Shown here: in pieces, positions 35,206-43,741 of the stretch
How the letters are laid out: each line of letters begins with the position of its first letter
Numbering within the stretch: position 1 is the first letter of the stretch
Source of the DNA: Aeromicrobium ginsengisoli
Lineage (GTDB): Bacteria; Actinomycetota; Actinomycetes; Propionibacteriales; Nocardioidaceae
Assembly: GCF_004134905.2 (NCBI RefSeq)
Contig: NZ_SDPQ02000003.1
Span: 682,001-746,000, forward strand
Length of the DNA: 64,000 bases
Direction of reading: 5' to 3'
Notes under the pieces: generated by a model
The model's input: the letters and a program-made list of their open reading frames with translations, nothing else
The model's database searches: none
What the model was told of the DNA's origin: nothing
Position numbers and translations under genes: made by a program

Positions 35206-35732
35206 GCCTGGGTGACGAAACCTTGCGCCTTGGTGCCCGAGGTGTCGAGGCTGTCGCCGAGCTTGCTGAGGGCGGCGCCGACAGTGCCGAGGATCTCAGC
35301 GAGCCCGACCAAGTCGTCCGCGAGGCCGCCGAGGCCCGACGTCGTGTCGCGGATGGTCTTGGCCGCTCCCCCGAGCTGCTTGGCCGGACCGCCCATCATC
35401 GGGACCTTCTCGACGTCGTCGGCGGCGTCGGCGACGAACTTCGCGACGCTCGTGAGGCTGTCCGCGATCGAGCCAAGCGTCGTGGCGCTGTTGCCGAGGC
35501 GGGTCGTGGCACCTGATGTGCCATCGGCGCCGACCAGCGCGAGGCCGGCGGCGCGGGCCTGGTCGCCGGCCTCGGAGAGGCCACTGGCGAGCGTACGGAT
35601 GAAGTCGGGGATCTCCTTGGCGAGCTTGGCACTGTTGGCCAGCTCGTCCTTGTTGTCCCACACCAGGTCGACGACCTGCTGCACCTTCTTGATGTCGAGG
35701 TTGCCGCCGAGCAGCTTGCCGAGACTGACCAT
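35202..35732 (-). CDS. Hypothetical helical protein
   Basis: A 176 aa protein with no recognised family. It is rich in Ala, Leu, Gly and Asp and looks like long amphipathic helices with heptad-like spacing (ADSLTSVAKFVADAADDVEKV), without signal peptide or clear membrane span. AGGAG lies seven bases before the ATG, a good ribosome site. Its stop overlaps that of the lipoprotein gene by four bases. The composition resembles WXG/phasin-like helical bundles, but no motif supports that. Confidence 0.65.
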   Translation of the reverse strand: MVSLGKLLGGNLDIKKVQQVVDLVWDNKDELANSAKLAKEIPDFIRTLASGLSEAGDQARAAGLALVGADGTSGATTRLGNSATTLGSIADSLTSVAKFVADAADDVEKVPMMGGPAKQLGGAAKTIRDTTSGLGGLADDLVGLAEILGTVGAALSKLGDSLDTSGTKAQGFVTQA

Positions 35733-35764
35733 GTCGCGCTCCTGGATCCGGGTTGCGCGAAATC

Positions 35765-36670
35765 CTAGGGCACCTGCGGGAACAGGTCCTCGAGCTCGCG
35801 GTGCACGTGCAGGCGTGCCGGGTTCTCCCGGCTGGACGCCCGCCAGAGCGAGCTGACCCGCCGGGTCGGCGAGGGGTCGACGACCGGAACGGCCCGGACC
35901 CGGGGCGAGAGCGTCTCGCGGCCGAGGCGCGGGACCAGGGCGATCGCGACGCCGTGCTCGACCATCGCGGCGTGGGTCGAGTAGGACCCGTCGAAGTAGC
36001 GCATGTCCGGGCGTACGCCGTGCATCGCGAACATGTGCACGAGCCAGTCGTGGCAGATCGTGCCGGCGGGCGTGGTCACCCAGCGCTCGTCGACCAGGTC
36101 CATCGGGGTGACCGAGTCGCGCAGCGACAACCGGTGGTCCCACGGCAGCAGCACGTCGGCCCGGTCGACGTGGACCTCGTGCTGCTCGAGGGTCGTGGGC
36201 ACCTCGAGCGGCATGGTGCTCCAGTCGTGCACGATCGACAGGTCGGTGCCGCCTCGCTCGACGAGGGTGACCGCCTCGCGGGGGTCGACCTCGAGCACCG
36301 TGACGTCGAGATCGGGCGCGGTGTTCCGCAGCCGCGCGAGGAGCGGCGCCACGATGCCCCGCGACGCCGTCGAGAACGACGCGATGCGGAACGTACCGCG
36401 CAGCTCCTCGGCTCCGCCGACGGCGAGGTTCTCGACCTGCTCGAGGTCGGCGAGCAGCAGCGATCCGCGCTCGGCCAGCAGCCGGCCGCGCTCGGTCAGG
36501 ATGACGCTGCGGCCCACCCGCTCGAGCATCGGCGACCGGCTCTGGCGCTCGAGCTTCTTGATCTGCTGCGAGACCGCCGACGGGGTGAAGTCGAGCGCGG
36601 CCGCAGCCGACACGATGCTGCCATGGTCGCGTACGGCGATCAGCGAGCGCAGCGCTCCCAGGTCGATCAT
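35765..36670 (-). CDS. LysR family regulator of the adjacent EamA exporter
   Basis: A 301 aa LysR-type regulator: winged helix (about 3-62; ALRSLIAVRDHGSIVSAAAALDF, SAVSQQIKKLE) and a periplasmic-binding-like effector domain (about 90-300). It is divergent from an EamA transporter, an arrangement typical of amino-acid or metabolite export systems. TACTGT (minus strand) six bases before the ATG suggests a leaderless mRNA, and that box overlaps a CAACAG-TACG-CTGTTG palindrome, consistent with autoregulation. Confidence 0.92.
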   Translation of the reverse strand: MIDLGALRSLIAVRDHGSIVSAAAALDFTPSAVSQQIKKLERQSRSPMLERVGRSVILTERGRLLAERGSLLLADLEQVENLAVGGAEELRGTFRIASFSTASRGIVAPLLARLRNTAPDLDVTVLEVDPREAVTLVERGGTDLSIVHDWSTMPLEVPTTLEQHEVHVDRADVLLPWDHRLSLRDSVTPMDLVDERWVTTPAGTICHDWLVHMFAMHGVRPDMRYFDGSYSTHAAMVEHGVAIALVPRLGRETLSPRVRAVPVVDPSPTRRVSSLWRASSRENPARLHVHRELEDLFPQVP

Positions 36671-36674
36671 GAAG

Positions 36675-36690
36675 CAACAGTACGCTGTTG
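36675..36690. promoter_or_regulatory. Palindrome CAACAG-TACG-CTGTTG in the LysR/EamA gap
   Basis: Perfect 6-base arms with a 4-base centre, five bases upstream of the LysR start and overlapping its TACTGT -10 box. It is the probable LysR binding site. Confidence 0.6.
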
Positions 36691-36742
36691 TGTTCAGAAA
36701 CCATCGCTGGTGCTTCATCGTTGAGCGGGAGAGACTGGGCGT

Positions 36743-37660
36743 ATGTCGCTCAAGCACAGCACGCTCGCCGTCCTCGTGATGCTGCTGTGGGGCGCCAACT
36801 TCGTGGTGATCGACGAGGGCCTGGCCGACGTGCCGCCGCTGTTGTTCCTGGCCATGCGGTTCACGTTCGTGGCGCTGCCGCTCGTGTTCTTCGTGCCGCG
36901 ACCCCAAGCGGACTGGCGCACCGTCGTGGCCGTCGGCTCGTTCATGAGCCTCGGCCAGTTCAGCCTGCTCTACATCGCGCTCGAGCTCGGCATGCCGGCC
37001 GGCCTCGCGTCCCTCGTCCTGCAGGCCCAGGTGATCTTCACGATCGTCATTGCCGCGATCGTCCTCAAGGAGTCACCGTCCCGCAGGCAGGTCGTCGGCG
37101 CCTCGCTCGGCACCGCGGGTCTCGTGCTCGTCGTGGTGGCACACGGTGCGACGGCGCCGATCGTGCCAGTGCTCGTGATGCTGGGAGCGGCGACGTCCTG
37201 GGCGATCGGCAACGTCATCGCGAGACAGGCCGGAGTGGCGTCGGGGTTCTCGTTGGTCGTGTGGTCGGCGCTGGTCGTGCCCCTGCCGGCGCTCGGCCTG
37301 TCGCTCGTCGTCGACGGTGGACAGGAGGTCGGGCACGCGCTGACGCATCTGTCGACGGTCGCGATCGCCAGCACGGCCTACACCGCGATCGGCGCCTCAT
37401 TGATCGGCTACGGGATCTTCAACAGCCTGCTGGCCCGCTATCCGGCGAGCGCGGTCGTGCCGTTCGTCCTGTTGGTCCCGGTCGTCGGCATCGCCACGGC
37501 GTGGATCGTGCAGGACGAGGTGCCGAGTGTCCTCGAGCTCGTCGGAGGTGCGGTGATGCTCGTCGGCGTCGCGGCGGCGACGATCAGCCGCCGGTCCTCT
37601 AGGCGAGCAGAGCCGAGTGCGCCATCGTCGAGAGACGAGCTCGCATCGCCGACTCGCTGA
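36743..37660 (+). CDS. EamA/DMT family exporter
   Basis: A 305 aa protein with ten predicted helices in two EamA repeats (about 5-135 and 145-285). Typical segments are LLWGANFVVIDEGL, LEXGMPAGLASLVLQAQ-like residues near 85 and a second ATSWAIGNVIAR. It probably exports an amino acid or related metabolite under control of the divergent LysR gene. Its last 20 codons overlap the end of the convergent TetR gene by 62 bases, so the basic tail may be dispensable. Confidence 0.9.
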   Translation: MSLKHSTLAVLVMLLWGANFVVIDEGLADVPPLLFLAMRFTFVALPLVFFVPRPQADWRTVVAVGSFMSLGQFSLLYIALELGMPAGLASLVLQAQVIFTIVIAAIVLKESPSRRQVVGASLGTAGLVLVVVAHGATAPIVPVLVMLGAATSWAIGNVIARQAGVASGFSLVVWSALVVPLPALGLSLVVDGGQEVGHALTHLSTVAIASTAYTAIGASLIGYGIFNSLLARYPASAVVPFVLLVPVVGIATAWIVQDEVPSVLELVGGAVMLVGVAAATISRRSSRRAEPSAPSSRDELASPTR

Positions 37661-38150
37661 TGCGCGCACTGTGTGGCGTCGAGTTGAGCAGTCCGAACGT
37701 GGCCTGCACGACGGCTCGCGCCTCGGCGGCCTCGAGGTCGCTGCGCAGGCGGCGTACGACATCGACCCAGATGTCGACATAGGCCAGCTGGAGTGACCTG
37801 ACCTCCTTGCGCCCTGCGGCGTCGAGGTTGGCCCACTCCCGCTCCTGGATCACGATGAGCGCCGGGTGCCCGAGGGCGAAGTCGATGTGCCACGCGATGA
37901 GCGCGTCGAGCGCGTCTGCCGGCGCGGTGGCGGCCGCGGCGCGCGCCCGGCCCTCGGCGAGGAGCTGCTCGCTGATCGCCGTGAGTGCCTGCGTGAGGAT
38001 GTCGTCCTTGCCGGCGAAGTGCTTGTAGAGCGCCGGGCCCGAGATGCCGCAGGCGCCACCGATGTCGTGCACCGAGACCCCGTGGAACCCACGTTCGGCG
38101 AACAGCGTCGCGGCGGTGTCGAGGATCTGCTGGCGACGTGGCGTGCTCAC
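37599..38150 (-). CDS. TetR family regulator of the leucine catabolism operon
   Basis: A 183 aa regulator. The helix-turn-helix (about 5-50) reads RRQQILDTAATLFAERGFHG, then ISGPALYKHFAGKDDIL. The GTG at 38150 is chosen because TAGAGT (minus strand, 38158-38163) lies seven bases upstream, giving a leaderless start. A GTG at 38156 would be too close. It is divergent from the methylcrotonyl-CoA carboxylase genes, with a perfect operator between. Its end overlaps the EamA gene by 62 bases. Confidence 0.88.
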   Translation of the reverse strand: MSTPRRQQILDTAATLFAERGFHGVSVHDIGGACGISGPALYKHFAGKDDILTQALTAISEQLLAEGRARAAAATAPADALDALIAWHIDFALGHPALIVIQEREWANLDAAGRKEVRSLQLAYVDIWVDVVRRLRSDLEAAEARAVVQATFGLLNSTPHSARISESAMRARLSTMAHSALLA

Positions 38151-38180
38151 GCGCACAACTCTAGGCCAGTGGCACATGTT

Positions 38181-38198
38181 GGTTAACGACTGTTAACC
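38181..38198. promoter_or_regulatory. TetR operator GGTTAAC-GACT-GTTAACC
   Basis: A perfect 18-base palindrome. It overlaps TAACCT (38194-38199), the likely -10 of the carboxylase operon seven bases before its ATG. On the minus strand it overlaps TTAACC (38181-38186), spaced 17 bases from the TetR -10. One bound repressor would shut both directions. Confidence 0.8.
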
Positions 38199-38206
38199 TG
38201 TTGGGC

Positions 38207-39748
38207 ATGCGTGAACTTGTCGAAGAGCTGCGATCGCGACTCGCCGCTGCCCGCGTGGGCGGAAGCCAGGCGGCCCGCGATCGCCACGTCGCACGCGGCA
38301 AGCTGTTGCCGCGCGACCGCATCGATCACCTCCTGGACCCGGGGTCGCCGTTCCTCGAGATCGCACCGCTCGCGGCCGACGGCGTGTACGACGACGACGT
38401 CCCGAGCGCCGGCATCGTCGTCGGGATCGGCCGGATCAGCGGTCATGACTGCGTCATCGTGGCCAACGACGCGACGGTCAAGGGCGGCACCTACTTCCCG
38501 CTGACGGTCAAGAAGCACCTGCGGGCTCAGACGATCGCGGAGCAGAACAACCTGCCGTGCGTCTATCTCGTCGAGTCCGGCGGCGCATTCATCCCGATGC
38601 AGGACGAGGTGTTCCCCGACCGCGAGCACTTCGGCCGCATCTTCTTCAACCAGGCGCGCATGTCGGCGCAGCAGATCCCGCAGATCGCCGCCGTGATGGG
38701 CTCGTGCACGGCCGGCGGCGCGTACGTCCCGGCGATGAGCGACGAGACCGTGATCGTCAAGGACCAGGGCACGATCTTCCTGGCCGGTCCGCCGCTCGTG
38801 AAGGCCGCGACCGGTGAGGTCGTGACGGCCGAAGACCTCGGCGGTGGCGAGGTGCACGCGCGGGTCTCCGGCGTCGTGGACCACCTGGCCGACGACGACG
38901 AGCACGCGCTGCAGATCGTACGTTCGATCGTCGGCACGCTGGAGCGGCCGCCGAGCCCCGAGCCGCCTCACGAACCGGTGCCACCGGCGGAGGATCCCGA
39001 GACGCTCTACGACGTGGTTCCGGTCGACACCCGCGCGCCGTACGACGTACGCGAGGTCATCCGGCGGATCGTCGATGCGTCGCGGCTGCACGAGTTCAAG
39101 CCGCTCTACGGCGAGACGCTGGTGTGCGGCTTCGCCCGCATCTGGGGCTATCCCGTGGCGATCGTGGCCAACAACGGCATCCTGTTCAGCGAGTCGGCAC
39201 TCAAGGGCGCGCACTTCGTCCAGCTCGCCAACCAGCGCGGCATCCCCCTGGTGTTCCTGCAGAACATCACCGGCTTCATGGTCGGCCAGGAGTACGAGAA
39301 CCGCGGCATCGCCAAGGATGGCGCCAAGCTCGTCACCGCTGTCGCGTCATCGGTGGTCCCGAAGTTCACGGTCGTGATCGGCGGCTCGTACGGTGCCGGC
39401 AACTACGGCATGTGCGGTCGGGCGTACGACCCGAGGTTCCTGTGGATGTGGCCCAATGCGCGCATCTCGGTCATGGGTGGCGAGCAGGCCGCGGCAGTGC
39501 TCGCGACGGTCAAGCGCGACGGCCTCGAGGCGCGGGGCGAGGAGTGGTCGGCCGAGAACGAGGCGGCGTTCCGTGAGCCGATCCGCGAGCAGTTCGAGCG
39601 CAAGGGCTCGCCCTACTACTCCACCGCGCGGCTGTGGGACGACGGGATCATCGACCCGGTCGACACCCGTCGCGTCCTCGGCATGGGCCTCCAGCTCGCC
39701 GCCGCCACTCCGACTCCAGAGCCGAACTTCGGCCTGTTCCGTATGTAA
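38207..39748 (+). CDS. Methylcrotonyl-CoA carboxylase beta subunit (carboxyltransferase)
   Basis: A 513 aa biotin-dependent carboxyltransferase with the two crotonase-like halves. N-terminal half: [18 protein letters not shown] and [18 protein letters not shown]-terminal half: [26 protein letters not shown] and [16 protein letters not shown]. These segments, and the next two genes, favour methylcrotonyl- over propionyl-CoA (leucine breakdown). No ribosome site; TAACCT seven bases before the ATG suggests a leaderless mRNA. First gene of a three-gene operon. Confidence 0.93.
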   Translation: MRELVEELRSRLAAARVGGSQAARDRHVARGKLLPRDRIDHLLDPGSPFLEIAPLAADGVYDDDVPSAGIVVGIGRISGHDCVIVANDATVKGGTYFPLTVKKHLRAQTIAEQNNLPCVYLVESGGAFIPMQDEVFPDREHFGRIFFNQARMSAQQIPQIAAVMGSCTAGGAYVPAMSDETVIVKDQGTIFLAGPPLVKAATGEVVTAEDLGGGEVHARVSGVVDHLADDDEHALQIVRSIVGTLERPPSPEPPHEPVPPAEDPETLYDVVPVDTRAPYDVREVIRRIVDASRLHEFKPLYGETLVCGFARIWGYPVAIVANNGILFSESALKGAHFVQLANQRGIPLVFLQNITGFMVGQEYENRGIAKDGAKLVTAVASSVVPKFTVVIGGSYGAGNYGMCGRAYDPRFLWMWPNARISVMGGEQAAAVLATVKRDGLEARGEEWSAENEAAFREPIREQFERKGSPYYSTARLWDDGIIDPVDTRRVLGMGLQLAAATPTPEPNFGLFRM

Positions 39749-39757
39749 GGCGAGCTG

Positions 39758-41611
39758 ATGACCTTCAACAGTGTCTTGATTGCCAACCGCGGTGAGATCG
39801 CCCGGCGGGTGATTCGCGCCTGCCGCGAGGCCGGGCTTCGCAGCATCGCCGTCTACTCCGATGCCGATGCGGACGCTCCGTACGTGCGCTTCGCCGACGA
39901 CGCGGTGCACCTCGGCCCGACGCCGGCGACCGAGTCCTACCTGTCGATCGAGCGAGTGCTGGCTGCGGCCAAGGAGTCCGGCGCCGAGGCGATCCACCCC
40001 GGCTACGGCTTCTTGTCCGAGCGCGCCGAGTTCGCCCGGGCGGTGGTCGACGCCGGGCTGGTGTTCATCGGACCGACCGCCGACGTCATGGACGCGATGG
40101 GCCGCAAGGACCGGGCGCGGGCGATCGCCGAGCGGGCAGGCGTACCGGTCACTCCGCAGTTCGACGCCGACGCCGTGCCTTCTGACGCCTATCCCGTGCT
40201 CGTCAAGGCCGCGGCCGGTGGCGGTGGCAAGGGCATGCGCATCGTCCGCGAGGCCCCCGGCCTGGCCGCGGCGATCGACGCGGCCCGCCGGGAAGCCGCG
40301 TCGGCGTTCGGTGACGACACCCTCCTGGTCGAGAAGTACGTCGAGGCCGGGCGCCACGTCGAGGTGCAGGTCTTCGGCGACACCGCGGGCAACGTCGTGC
40401 ACCTCTTCGAGCGGGACTGCTCGGTGCAGCGGCGCCACCAGAAGGTCGTCGAGGAAGCCCCGGCCTACGGGCTGACGGACGAGCTGCGCCGTACGCTTCA
40501 TGACTCGTCGGTCGCCCTGTGCCGCGAGGTCGGCTACACAGGCGCCGGCACGGTCGAGTTCCTCGTCGCCGACGGGCGGGCCTACTTCCTCGAGATGAAC
40601 ACCCGCCTGCAGGTCGAGCACCCGGTCACCGAGGAGATCACCGGGCTCGACCTCGTGCAGTGGCAGCTGCTCGTCGCCGCGGGGCAGCCGTTGCCGCTCG
40701 CCCAGGACCAGATCACCGCGACGGGGCACGCGATGGAGGTCCGGGTCTATGCCGAGGACCCCTACGCCGGGTTCCTCCCGCAGGCCGGTCATGTGCTCGA
40801 CGCCGCCTGGCCTGAGGACGCGCGGGTCGAGACCGACCTCGGCGCCGAGCAGGAGGTGTCCACGGCGTACGACCCGATGCTCGGCAAGATCGTCGTCGCC
40901 GGCACCGATCGCGAGGACGCCCGGCACCGCATGGTCGAGGCACTCGACGACACCGGCATCTTCGGCGTGACGACCAACCTCGGATTCGTACGCCGCTTGG
41001 TCGCGAGCCGCGACTTCGCCGTCGGCGAGGTGCACACCGCGTGGCTCGACAGCGACGCGTCGATCGACCTGCTCACGCCGCCGGAGCTGTCGACCGAGGC
41101 GGCCCGAGCGGCGGCGCTCCTGTGGGCGAGCTTCACCCATCCCGAAGGCGGCTCGCCGTGGTCGGCCAACGACGGCTGGCGCGCCGGGGCCGATCCGGCG
41201 CCGACCCGTGTCGTGCTGGTCGACGAGGCGGGCAAGCGCTGGGAGTTCACGTTCGCGGACGACGACGAGGCCGCCACCGGCCTGCTGGCGATCGCCGATC
41301 GGGACGGGCTGACGATCGCCTGGCAGGGCCACAACTGGCGGCTCGACACTCCTGACCCGATGCGTGGCGGCCACCATCTGGGCGCCTCGACCGACGCCGA
41401 TCTGGTCTCGCCGATGCCCGGGACCGTGCTCAAGGTCGATGTCGCCGAGGGTGACACCGTCACGCTCGGCCAGCAGCTGGGCGTCGTCGAGGCGATGAAG
41501 ATGGAGCTCGCTCTGCAGGCGCCCTACGACGGGGTGGTGTCCCACGTCGGCGTCGCGGTCGGTGACCAGGTGCCGATCAAGCACCTGCTCTTCACGGTGG
41601 ACCCCGCATGA
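39758..41611 (+). CDS. Methylcrotonyl-CoA carboxylase alpha subunit (biotin carboxylase + BCCP)
   Basis: A 617 aa protein. The biotin carboxylase domain (about 1-445) has NRGEIARRVIRA, the ATP-grasp loop KAAAGGGGKGMR and EMNTRLQVEHPVTE. The C-terminal biotinyl domain carries K581 in VEAMKMEL. It carboxylates biotin and passes it to the beta subunit encoded just upstream. A purine-rich site precedes the ATG by a few bases. Its stop overlaps the HMG-CoA lyase start as ATGA. Confidence 0.94.
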   Translation: MTFNSVLIANRGEIARRVIRACREAGLRSIAVYSDADADAPYVRFADDAVHLGPTPATESYLSIERVLAAAKESGAEAIHPGYGFLSERAEFARAVVDAGLVFIGPTADVMDAMGRKDRARAIAERAGVPVTPQFDADAVPSDAYPVLVKAAAGGGGKGMRIVREAPGLAAAIDAARREAASAFGDDTLLVEKYVEAGRHVEVQVFGDTAGNVVHLFERDCSVQRRHQKVVEEAPAYGLTDELRRTLHDSSVALCREVGYTGAGTVEFLVADGRAYFLEMNTRLQVEHPVTEEITGLDLVQWQLLVAAGQPLPLAQDQITATGHAMEVRVYAEDPYAGFLPQAGHVLDAAWPEDARVETDLGAEQEVSTAYDPMLGKIVVAGTDREDARHRMVEALDDTGIFGVTTNLGFVRRLVASRDFAVGEVHTAWLDSDASIDLLTPPELSTEAARAAALLWASFTHPEGGSPWSANDGWRAGADPAPTRVVLVDEAGKRWEFTFADDDEAATGLLAIADRDGLTIAWQGHNWRLDTPDPMRGGHHLGASTDADLVSPMPGTVLKVDVAEGDTVTLGQQLGVVEAMKMELALQAPYDGVVSHVGVAVGDQVPIKHLLFTVDPA

Positions 41612-42522
41612 GTGTCGTGCGCGACCCGGCCTTGCCGCCCGCCGTCACGATCTACGAGGTCGGGCCGCGTGACGGGCTGCAGAACGAGTCGGCGATCGTG
41701 TCGCTCGACGACAAGGTGGAGTTCATCACTCGCCTCGTGGCGGCGGGACTGCCGATCGTCGAGGCGACGAGCTTCGTCCACCCGAAATGGGTCCCGCAGC
41801 TCGCCGACGCGGCCGACCTCGTCACACGGCTGCCCCTCGACGGGCCCACGCCGCTGCCGGTGCTGGTGCCGAACGAGCGTGGCCTCGACCGGGCGCTCGA
41901 GGCCGGCTGCAGCCACATCGCGATCTTCGGCAGCGCGACCGAGACGTTCGCCCGGAAGAACCTCAACTCGACACTCGACTCGCAGTTCGCGATGTTCGAG
42001 CCCGTCGTCAGCCGGGCGCGCGACGCCGGCCTGGACGTCCGGGCGTACGTGTCGATGTGCTTCGGCGACCCGTGGGAGGGCGACGTGCCGATCGAGCAGG
42101 TCGTCACCACCGGCACGCGGCTGCTCGACCTCGGCGCGACGCAGCTGTCGATAGGCGACACGATCGGGGTCGGCACGGCGGGGCACGTCGGAGCGTTGAT
42201 CGAGGCGTTCGATGCAGCGGGCGTCGGCGTCGACCGGCTGGCGATGCACCTCCACGACACCTATGGGCAGGCGCTGGCCAACGCCTACGCTGCCCTGCGC
42301 CACGGCATCACGACGTTCGACGCATCGGCCGGAGGCCTCGGCGGTTGCCCGTACGCCGAGAGTGCCACCGGCAACCTGGCGACCGAGGACCTCGTGTGGC
42401 TGCTGACCGGCCTCGGCATCGAGCACGGCGTCGACCTCGACGCACTGGTGCGCACGAGTGTGTGGATGTCGGGCGTGCTGGGCAAGGAGCCGGCGAGCGC
42501 GGTCGTCCGCGCCCTGCGCTAG
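41608..42522 (+). CDS. Hydroxymethylglutaryl-CoA lyase
   Basis: A 304 aa TIM-barrel lyase that splits HMG-CoA to acetyl-CoA and acetoacetate, the last step of leucine degradation. Motifs: EVGPRDGLQNE at the N-terminus, HLHDTYGQALAN (metal histidines) and the flexible loop GGLGGCPYAESATGN with catalytic C247. ATGA overlap with the carboxylase alpha gene. Isovaleryl-CoA dehydrogenase and methylglutaconyl-CoA hydratase are not next to it, so the pathway must be completed by genes elsewhere. Confidence 0.94.
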   Translation: MSVVRDPALPPAVTIYEVGPRDGLQNESAIVSLDDKVEFITRLVAAGLPIVEATSFVHPKWVPQLADAADLVTRLPLDGPTPLPVLVPNERGLDRALEAGCSHIAIFGSATETFARKNLNSTLDSQFAMFEPVVSRARDAGLDVRAYVSMCFGDPWEGDVPIEQVVTTGTRLLDLGATQLSIGDTIGVGTAGHVGALIEAFDAAGVGVDRLAMHLHDTYGQALANAYAALRHGITTFDASAGGLGGCPYAESATGNLATEDLVWLLTGLGIEHGVDLDALVRTSVWMSGVLGKEPASAVVRALR

Positions 42523-42533
42523 GCCCCCAACGG

Positions 42534-42956
42534 CTACGCCCTTGTGTGTTGGGGGGACCCCCATGACTGGGCGAGCCGCGCCGACACGCGTGCGGACAGC
42601 AGGGCGTACTGCTGGTCGAGCCGGGTCGAGCCTGTGGGCCGCAGGACGTCGATCCCGCCGACGACGTGCTCGTGCGGGCCGAACTGCTCGAGGGTGATGT
42701 CGACCTGTTCGCCATCGGGCAGCCGATTCCACCAGTGGAAGTCGACCCGCTCCATGGCTCCTGAGCCTGTCGAAGGGTCGACGAAGACCTCGCCGGTCAC
42801 CAGCGAGCCACCGAAGAAGTCGTGCAGGACCAGCGCCGTCGTGGCGCACTGACCTCGGGCGGGGTTGTCCGGCGTCCAGTCGGCGACGTCCTCGGGTGCG
42901 CAGGTGTCGGGGCCCCACGACTCGCGCAGCGCGAGGATCACGGCTTCGAGCGTCAT
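42534..42956 (-). CDS. YunG family protein carrying an in-frame REP-like insert
   Basis: A 140 aa protein matching YunG: LRESWGPDTCAPEDVADWTPDNPARGQCATTALVLHDFFGG-type residues spread over 10-55, then HWWNRLPDGEQVDITLEQF. Function unknown. Between the strand GEVFVD and VDFHWW the gene encodes PSTGSGAMER, which comes from the dispersed element at 42760-42777. The insertion keeps the frame. TACCGT (minus strand) seven bases before the ATG suggests a leaderless mRNA. It converges on the HMG-CoA lyase gene, 11 bases away. Confidence 0.8.
   Translation of the reverse strand: MTLEAVILALRESWGPDTCAPEDVADWTPDNPARGQCATTALVLHDFFGGSLVTGEVFVDPSTGSGAMERVDFHWWNRLPDGEQVDITLEQFGPHEHVVGGIDVLRPTGSTRLDQQYALLSARVSARLAQSWGSPQHTRA
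42760..42777. repeat. REP-like element inside the YunG gene
   Basis: CCTGAGCCTGTCGAAGGG, the reverse complement of the element at 3978-3996 (16 bases identical). Here it lies within a coding sequence and adds about six to ten residues without breaking the frame. Confidence 0.65.
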
Positions 42957-43002
42957 GCGTACGACGGTAGGTGCGGGGTGTGACATCCTTCGCTCGCAGA
43001 GC

Positions 43003-43677
43003 TCAGACGGCGAGCCGGCGGTCGCGGAGCTCGTCGGCGGCGAACTGGCCCACGTGCCACGTCGCCAGGGCGTCGCTGGACCCACCGACGGCGCCGCCAA
43101 GCAGCGGGATGCGGCGCCCGATCAACGTCACCGCACGCCGTCCGGCCGTACGCGCGACGAGCTCCGCGGTCACCTCACGCGACAGCGTCTCGTCGAGCAC
43201 CGGGTCGTGCACCGGCGACGTGGCGAGCGCCATCGGCGACGACGGCAGCTTGTGCCGCTTGACGAGGGCGGAGACGGCGTCCTCGCCGAGCATGCAGGCG
43301 AGGATCGCGTTGCGTACGCGCGGATCCTCGAGGTCGTAGCCGCGTAGATGGGCGATGCCCGCGACGAGGTGGCACTGCACGACGGTCACGCCGACGACGT
43401 TGGCCGGGACCGACACCGCGAGTGTCGAGAAGCCGCCGAGGTTGGTGACGAATCCCTGCACTCCGGCAAGACTCGCGTGCATCCGGATGAGGCCACGGAT
43501 CGCCTTCTCGACGTCACCGCCGTGGTCGACCAGCTTGGTGTCGGCCGACGCCGCCGCGGAGCGCAACGGACCGATGCCGTCGATCGCGTGGTCGAGGACC
43601 GTGCGGACGTAGCCGGACGCGACCGCCGGAGCGAGCTTGGCACCCGCGGTCAAGGCGACAGTGCGGCGAACTCCCAT
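43003..43677 (-). CDS. EcsC family protein
   Basis: A 224 aa protein resembling EcsC, a family that associates with membranes: a GLIRMHASLAGVQGFVTNLGG segment, a hydrophobic LAVSVPANVVGVTVVQCHLVAGIAHLRG stretch (split over about 85-112) and a C-terminal LIGRRIPLLGGAVGGSSDALAT. Function unknown. On the minus strand TATGCT lies six bases before the ATG (leaderless). It is divergent from the phosphotransferase-Aat fusion with a 64-base gap. Confidence 0.82.
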   Translation of the reverse strand: MGVRRTVALTAGAKLAPAVASGYVRTVLDHAIDGIGPLRSAAASADTKLVDHGGDVEKAIRGLIRMHASLAGVQGFVTNLGGFSTLAVSVPANVVGVTVVQCHLVAGIAHLRGYDLEDPRVRNAILACMLGEDAVSALVKRHKLPSSPMALATSPVHDPVLDETLSREVTAELVARTAGRRAVTLIGRRIPLLGGAVGGSSDALATWHVGQFAADELRDRRLAV

Positions 43678-43741
43678 CCGTCCAGCATAGGTCGGGACTG
43701 ACGAGCGGCATCTCCGAGCGGGATGGCCCTACGCTGTGGAC

